A stretch of DNA of 64,000 nucleotides from Schizochytrium sp. CCTCC M209059. Its lineage: Eukaryota; Sar; Bigyra; Thraustochytrida; Thraustochytriidae. The notes under the pieces are model-generated. The model had not been told where the DNA came from. It ran no database searches and saw nothing but the letters and a program-made list of their open reading frames with translations. The translations under genes were made by a program, and so were the position numbers. The stretch lies in the NCBI GenBank assembly GCA_000818945.1, contig KN805388.1:561497-625496 (forward strand), given 5' to 3'. Below are positions 58,581 through 64,000 of the stretch, piece by piece. Positions within the stretch are counted from its first letter, which is position 1; the number at the start of each line of letters is the position of its first letter.

Positions 58581-61500
58581 ATGAGTCGAAGTAGAAGCAG
58601 GAGTGGTGGCGGCGGCAGCGGCGGCGGCGGCCGTGGGGAAGGGGACGCTTTCGTCGAGGGCGAGCGCGTGCTGGCCCACTTTCGTGGCAACCCGGAGGCC
58701 AAGACGTACCCAGGGGTGGTGAAGCATGTCCATGACAATGGGAGAATTGATGTTGCCTACGACGACGGAGACTTTGACAAGGAACTCCGGCCACAACTGG
58801 TCCAACGCGAGAACCAAAGGCGCTCCGCGTCACGACGACCGTCTGTTGAAACCTCCTCGCCATCAAAGCAAGGAAACAAAGGCAAAGTGCAAAAAAGGAT
58901 GAACGACGATGTGCTGGCGACAGGAGACAGAGTGCTCTGTCGATTTCGCGGCAAGGGGGACGAGTATCCTGGTACAATCTCCCGAATTCATCCTCGAACT
59001 GGGCGCATTGATGTCAACTATGATGACGGGGACAGGGACGTCAATCTTGACATGTCTGCAGCGCGACCTCTTGACAAGGAAGGCCTTGCAAAGCGATCAC
59101 CAGCACCTGGTGCAACTTCTGGTTCCAGTGACGCTTCGGAATCAGGTTCTCAGTCTGAAGATGATGACGAGGAAGAAGAGGACGAGGAAGACGAAGAGCT
59201 TCCTGCGTCACCACCCCACTTCAAGGTTGACATGCCGGTCATGGCCAGATTTCGAGGCAAGCATGACAGCAAGGAGTTCCCCGGCAGGATTGCCCGAGTT
59301 CATCGCAATGGAACACTCGATATTCAGTACGACGATGGCGATGTCGATCGCCAGCTTGACCCAAAGTTCGTAAGGCGCAAGCAGCGCGTCGTGGAGACGG
59401 GAAGAAAAGACAACAACGCCAAGAGTTGCAAACTCGTGGAAATGCTGGCACGTGCCATTGCGAGCGGGGGCTCGCTGGCCCCTGGTGCTGCGGTCTTGGT
59501 GAGCCAGTCGGCTTTGGCGACGAAGGGACGAAGGCGTGCTCAACCGGGCGTCATTTCGGCTCTTGGTGCGTCGCGCGGGACGTTCGATGTGACCTTGGAC
59601 GAGAGCGGATCCACTTTGCGCGACGTTCCAGCCAGAGACCTTGAACCCGATGAAGCTCGCGCGCTCACGTTGGCGCGGCTGCGAACAGTGCTCAAGAACG
59701 CTTGCCAGGACACCGCCGCAAACGCGCTCTCGCGAGTAGGACTTTCCACAGCTCTGCGGGACGCGCTAAATATGACTGTGACGAAGCGAGACGCTGCGGC
59801 AGCCGTGGCGCTATTTCCATCGCGCAAGCCGTCAAACGGCTCGGACTCTGCTGACAGTCTTGATGTCCGTCAATTTCTTGCGGCTGTCAAGAGCACAGTT
59901 ACGAGCTTTCAAGTTATCAAGACGCGAAACGAAGCAGAGAAACCAGAGGTGGCTGCTACTTTTGCGCCGGCGAGCGTCGCTCTTCGGCAGGCGCTGAGCG
60001 CGTGCATTCTTCAAGCGGGAGCCAAGGCCGCCAAAAAGTTGGTAGGCAACCACTTCAGTCTCGACGATTTTCGCGCCGCGCTCGAGAATCTCGGAGGAAG
60101 AAAATCGCTATTTGCAGCGGACGGGCTTGCGTGGATTCATGCTGGGCTTGACCTTCGGGGCGACGGCGTGGTTGCCGGCGATCACATTTTCTACTACGCT
60201 TCATGTATGAACGTGCATGTTCCGCAGACCGCCTCTACTGCGCTCAATCGGGCCCGCGCGCACATGCATGGCAAAGAGGGCCTATCGAAAGTGTTACGCG
60301 GGTTGCTCAAGGACTTTGAAAAGGTTGAAGGCGCCGTCGCGGATCGCCAGGTCGATTCAAAGACAGCTCGTACCCTTTTGCAGAGCGCTGGTCTGGACAA
60401 GAAGGATATCGAGGCGATTCTCAAGATCGATTTTGCCACTGCGCGCGAGTCGCTGGCCAAATCAAAACGCTCAAACAAGAAGGATGGGGAGAGCGATGGG
60501 TCGAGCAGCGACAGCAGCAGCGACAGCGACGGAGGAGATGCTCGTTCGACGCAAAAGCGGCAGGCGACGTCGCGGAAACTCTCCATTAATCAATGGCGCT
60601 TCAAGCGGAACGGGCCCAACAAGTTCTCCTTTGATGTCTTCATCGGCGCCATGGCAAGTCCTCCGCTCGACGAAGCGCGCGTTCGACTTTGTGTACAGCC
60701 TTTGTTCTTGACGTCCAACGCGAAAGAGTGGCTCGCTAAGCTTGGCAAGAAAAAGGTTCTTACCGAAGCTACGCTTTTCCAGCAGCTGGTTGATCGGTAT
60801 GGACTCACAGTCACGCCCGAGCTGTTGACGCATTGCGCGCAGCTTGGCGGCGCGCTTTCCGGCAAGTCGCAAGAGGAAGTTGCCGTCGACACGGGCAAAT
60901 TGAAAAAGTGGCTGGTCAAGGCTCGCATGGTCGATGCAGGTGGACGCGCCGAGGCCCTTGGTCATCTTCGAAAGCACTTGGGTTCGACACGAGATCAGAT
61001 CATCGCATTCTTTAATGCAAGCCATGGCGAAGAGGACGAACGCAAGGACGATGAAAGTGACAGTGGCCACATCGTAATTTCGCGCAAGGCCTTCTGGGCT
61101 CTTCTCGAGGAGAAAAAGGTAAAATGCGCTCGCAAAGCGCTTCTCGTCCGCGCTGCTCTCGAACACTTGGATGCCAAGAGGACCGGCGAAATTGACGTGC
61201 ACGCTGCAGCCAAGCTCATTGTCGATGCAAACGAGAGTGATGTAAAAGGTAAGCGGGACTCTGGGTCAGAAAGCGAGAGCGGAGGGAGTTCAGGAAGCGA
61301 AGACGATAGCAATGCAAGCGACGATTCTTCAGTGAACGCGGGAAGCGACGCGGAGTCGAACTCGGATGCATCCAAATCGAGTGGTTTGGTGACCTTTTTT
61401 GGCGCCAAGCAGCGCAAAGAATTTCTTAAAGCTCTCGAGAAAAGACTTCCCAAGGGAGGAAAGGATCCCGCCAAAGCTTTGCGCAAAGCCTTGCAAGCAG

Positions 61501-64000
61501 CAAGTAGCAAGGGTCAAGGCAGTGACGGCGAGGATTCGGGAAGCGACGGTGAGAACGAGCAAACGCAACGGTCGCCTCGCAACGTCAGAAACACGTCTAA
61601 ACCGAGTGGCCTCGCGAGCTTTCTTGGCAAAGACATTGGTCTCGACGTCGAGACTGCGCGAATGCTTTGCGTGCTCGTTGGATCGCACGGGCCCATCTCA
61701 CGTGACCAAAAGGCCATCAGTAGATTGGTGCATTTGACGCAATCCCTTCGTGGACCGGGGGTGCCAAAAGCTGAGAGCCCTGCTGCGCTGGCGATTGACA
61801 AGCTTCGAAGGGCTGCAAATGCCCAGACGCAAGCAGCCTTGGCCAGCCAACACCACGGTCTTCTGGATGCAGACAAATCGCTGAAGGCACGCGTGAAGTC
61901 GCTGCTTCAAGCCAAAGCCCCAAAGCTGGCCACACGAGAGCATATTGCAGAGCTTTTGGACGGCGCGGATGAAGCTGCCTTAGTACGCGACCTTGGCAAG
62001 AAGTACCGAATTAAAGTACCTGCGAGTGCTCGCCTTGAGCTCTCCAAGCTAGACACGACTCGTTCAGGAAAGGTTGAAGGTAAGAAGGCCATTGCAATTG
62101 TAGCCAAAGCATTGGGAGTTAAAGTCGACAAAGTGCAGTCTGAAGCAATTTGTAAACACTTTGCTGCCGCGGGCGCAGAAGAGGGCGCTGTGGATGCGGC
62201 GGCGCTGGCGGCAGTCTTGCAGCCGGAGACGTTGCGCGTAGATATTACGTGTGCCTTGCGACATTTGATGGAGGCCATTGATCTCTTTGCCGAAGGAAGT
62301 AGTTTGATAGACCTCGTCAATCAGCATGTAAAAGCGGGAAAAAGGGATAAAAAGAATGCATCGACTGCGAAAACGATCAAGGAAGCTGTTTTTGCCCGTG
62401 CAATGTATGCCATGGGTGCAAACTTAACGCCTTCCGAGGTGTATGCACTTGCGACAATGCTCGCAACAAAAAAAGCTGGTGATGGCATGGTGAGTCTCGC
62501 CGCACTCCGAAAGCTTGAGAAGGAGGCTCAGGATGTCAAGACTAGAGACGAAGATGCATCTTCAGCATCATCTCAGAGCGAGGGAGAAGAGAATTCGTCT
62601 GCCTCGGGTTCTTCCGATGAGGACGGCGATAAAGACAATGGGACAAGCGATACGTCGGATAGCGAGCAAGATTCGGATGAGGATAACAAGTCGAGAACGC
62701 AACGCTCGGTTAAGGGTTCGCGATGGTTTACCAATTTTCGAAAATCCCAGGGTGTCCCAAAGCCATCACGCAACGACGATGGCGTATCGTCCGACTCGGA
62801 CTCTGCAGGCGCCGAATCAGATTCAGCGTCGGATGAGGACGATAGTGAAAGTGATGGAGAAAAGAGCGAGACTTCTCTTGCGCCGCAGAAGAAGGCTATT
62901 ATTTCTTCGAACCTACGAAGCAAGCTTGCAACGCTCGACGCCAAGCGGAAGAAGGCCCTTGTTAGCCAACTGCGCAAAGCCTCTCGTGGTGGAAAGGGCT
63001 TCATTCCTCGCAAGACATGGACTGGCGCGTTGCTCAAGACGGCTCAGCTGTCCAAGAAGGAGATCAATGCTCTTGTCAGCGTTCTAGGTTATGGCGATCA
63101 AAGCGCAGCGCACGTCGACGATCTTGTGTTTTTGTTGTTCAAGCCGCTTTCCAGAAGCTCTCGACGTGTGCTCGATAATGTACAGGCGCAATTTAGGGAT
63201 CTCAGCAGGAAAAAGCAAGCAGCGCTTTTACAATCATTCCGCAAGAGCAAGGGGATCAGCAAGTCCTCAGCGCTGAAAAAGTCCTTGGAGGCTCACAAAC
63301 TCAAGGCAGGCAATGAAAAGGCACTGGAGCAAATTTGCGCGTATATGAGTCAGCAGTCTTCTCCAGGCGCGTATTTCGCGGACATAATGTCCGCATCGTG
63401 TGACACGAAGCGTCTTGAAAAGAAGCTGCGGAAAGGGCTCAAGGGTCATGCGAGCAAGGGGAAGAAGAAGCTAGATCGCGAAGAGTTTTATACTTTTATG
63501 GACCGCACGGGCGTTCCGTTTGGCGAGCACGAGCTCCGGTGCTTGTCGTTGGCGAGTCGAGTGGACGATGAGGAGGAGGAGGAGGGCGACGCGCAGATTT
63601 CTCTCAAGCTTGTATCGGAGTTTGCGCGAGGCCGAGGGCGGCTTGGAATGAACACAGAGAATGAGAACGACGATTCGGAGGATAGCGGAACCGAGGACTC
63701 GGATGCAAGCGTGTCGTCAAACTCTGGCGAGGAAGACGATCTCGCTGAGGAGGATGGATCAAGTGCCGATGAGGAGAGTGAAGATGATGATGATGATGAT
63801 GAAAAGTCGGTTTCTTCAGAGGAAGACGAAATCGATGCAGAGGCAAGCTTGTCGGGCGAAGAGAGCGGCGACGAGTCTACTTTTGACGATCTCGCAAGCG
63901 TTGGGACTTCCTCGTCCGAATCAGGAAGCTGGTCTGGGTCGCGGCGGCCCAAGGATCGACGCCGGCGGCGCTCAAGTTTGACACGGGATGGGGATGGTGG
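58581..64000 (+). CDS. Large Tudor-repeat protein with EF-hand-like segments, 3' incomplete
   Basis: The frame is open from the ATG at 58581 (MSRSRSRSGGG) to the right edge, at least 1806 codons with no stop. Three Tudor/Agenet-like repeats lie near residues 24-75, 112-165 and 215-265, each with the pattern VxARFRGK...(Y/F)PG.(I/V)..(V/I)H..G.(I/L)D(V/I).YDDGD. The remainder alternates helical segments with Asp/Glu/Ser linkers. Several helical pairs resemble degenerate EF-hands (DLRGDGVVAGDHIF, LDAKRTGEIDVHAA, LDTTRSGKVEGKKA). Two segments share SGLxxFxGK-like openings (61381 and 61606), hinting at a long internal repeat. Tudor repeats usually bind methylated residues or act as scaffolds. The specific role is unknown, and the C-terminus lies outside the window. 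Confidence 0.85.
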   Translation, partial: MSRSRSRSGGGGSGGGGRGEGDAFVEGERVLAHFRGNPEAKTYPGVVKHVHDNGRIDVAYDDGDFDKELRPQLVQRENQRRSASRRPSVETSSPSKQGNKGKVQKRMNDDVLATGDRVLCRFRGKGDEYPGTISRIHPRTGRIDVNYDDGDRDVNLDMSAARPLDKEGLAKRSPAPGATSGSSDASESGSQSEDDDEEEEDEEDEELPASPPHFKVDMPVMARFRGKHDSKEFPGRIARVHRNGTLDIQYDDGDVDRQLDPKFVRRKQRVVETGRKDNNAKSCKLVEMLARAIASGGSLAPGAAVLVSQSALATKGRRRAQPGVISALGASRGTFDVTLDESGSTLRDVPARDLEPDEARALTLARLRTVLKNACQDTAANALSRVGLSTALRDALNMTVTKRDAAAAVALFPSRKPSNGSDSADSLDVRQFLAAVKSTVTSFQVIKTRNEAEKPEVAATFAPASVALRQALSACILQAGAKAAKKLVGNHFSLDDFRAALENLGGRKSLFAADGLAWIHAGLDLRGDGVVAGDHIFYYASCMNVHVPQTASTALNRARAHMHGKEGLSKVLRGLLKDFEKVEGAVADRQVDSKTARTLLQSAGLDKKDIEAILKIDFATARESLAKSKRSNKKDGESDGSSSDSSSDSDGGDARSTQKRQATSRKLSINQWRFKRNGPNKFSFDVFIGAMASPPLDEARVRLCVQPLFLTSNAKEWLAKLGKKKVLTEATLFQQLVDRYGLTVTPELLTHCAQLGGALSGKSQEEVAVDTGKLKKWLVKARMVDAGGRAEALGHLRKHLGSTRDQIIAFFNASHGEEDERKDDESDSGHIVISRKAFWALLEEKKVKCARKALLVRAALEHLDAKRTGEIDVHAAAKLIVDANESDVKGKRDSGSESESGGSSGSEDDSNASDDSSVNAGSDAESNSDASKSSGLVTFFGAKQRKEFLKALEKRLPKGGKDPAKALRKALQAASSKGQGSDGEDSGSDGENEQTQRSPRNVRNTSKPSGLASFLGKDIGLDVETARMLCVLVGSHGPISRDQKAISRLVHLTQSLRGPGVPKAESPAALAIDKLRRAANAQTQAALASQHHGLLDADKSLKARVKSLLQAKAPKLATREHIAELLDGADEAALVRDLGKKYRIKVPASARLELSKLDTTRSGKVEGKKAIAIVAKALGVKVDKVQSEAICKHFAAAGAEEGAVDAAALAAVLQPETLRVDITCALRHLMEAIDLFAEGSSLIDLVNQHVKAGKRDKKNASTAKTIKEAVFARAMYAMGANLTPSEVYALATMLATKKAGDGMVSLAALRKLEKEAQDVKTRDEDASSASSQSEGEENSSASGSSDEDGDKDNGTSDTSDSEQDSDEDNKSRTQRSVKGSRWFTNFRKSQGVPKPSRNDDGVSSDSDSAGAESDSASDEDDSESDGEKSETSLAPQKKAIISSNLRSKLATLDAKRKKALVSQLRKASRGGKGFIPRKTWTGALLKTAQLSKKEINALVSVLGYGDQSAAHVDDLVFLLFKPLSRSSRRVLDNVQAQFRDLSRKKQAALLQSFRKSKGISKSSALKKSLEAHKLKAGNEKALEQICAYMSQQSSPGAYFADIMSASCDTKRLEKKLRKGLKGHASKGKKKLDREEFYTFMDRTGVPFGEHELRCLSLASRVDDEEEEEGDAQISLKLVSEFARGRGRLGMNTENENDDSEDSGTEDSDASVSSNSGEEDDLAEEDGSSADEESEDDDDDDEKSVSSEEDEIDAEASLSGEESGDESTFDDLASVGTSSSESGSWSGSRRPKDRRRRRSSLTRDGDG

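Overview
This 64 kb window is eukaryotic nuclear DNA from a compact, GC-rich, intron-poor genome. The gene set includes a P4-ATPase, a SUMO E2 (UBC9), TFIIS, an ASH2-type SPRY protein, TMEM120, the outer-dynein-arm packaging factor DNAAF9/Shulin, L-galactose dehydrogenase, a REase-plus-kinase protein like those of Crinkler (CRN) proteins, and Tudor-repeat and Sec7/PH proteins. Together with mostly single-exon genes, tight spacing and abundant simple repeats, this best fits a stramenopile-type protist with flagellated cells, for example a thraustochytrid. That placement is inference. Only three genes need an intron (UBC9 286 bp, TMEM120 93 bp, the TPR gene 168 bp); all three introns are GT-AG. 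Several apparent upstream extensions of reading frames begin at GTG or TTG, so starts were moved to the first sensible ATG.

Layout, left to right. 0.1-20 kb holds housekeeping genes: a coiled-coil protein, the flippase, an NT-C2/WW protein, MetAP2, a lysine-methyltransferase-like enzyme, TFIIS, UBC9, TMEM120 and a dienelactone hydrolase. An assembly gap of 52 N lies at 18983-19034. 20.5-29.5 kb is the accessory part: an EGF-like multipass protein, then a 4.57 kb piggyBac-type DNA transposon (22034-26604), then the REase-kinase gene. 30-34.7 kb holds two divergent paralogues of an unrecognised multipass membrane family and two small membrane proteins. 34.7-49.9 kb holds DNAAF9, a GxGYxYxxP-type putative glycosidase, a multipass metallophosphoesterase, L-galactose dehydrogenase and a PAP2 phosphatase. 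50-64 kb holds a decayed third copy of the multipass family, the ASH2-like protein, a TPR protein, a divergent Sec7-PH protein and a very large Tudor-repeat protein that runs off the right edge.

The most striking object is the transposon. Its uninterrupted 1361-codon transposase carries the three piggyBac catalytic aspartate regions, a zinc knuckle and a cysteine-rich tail. Between the second and third aspartates, where ordinary piggyBac has a small insertion domain, it carries about 580 residues that include a complete-looking YqaJ/lambda-exonuclease-type PD-(D/E)XK nuclease. The ends start with CCC, are flanked by ATAT instead of the usual TTAA, and each carries a near-perfect palindrome just inside the terminus. 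It lies about 0.4 kb upstream of a second, unrelated PD-(D/E)XK gene, the REase-kinase.

Promoter regions between divergent genes are marked by private micro- and minisatellites: a pentamer, a nonamer, TCTG, GATC and a 24-mer. No rRNA, tRNA, CRISPR or bacterial-type operon signals were seen.
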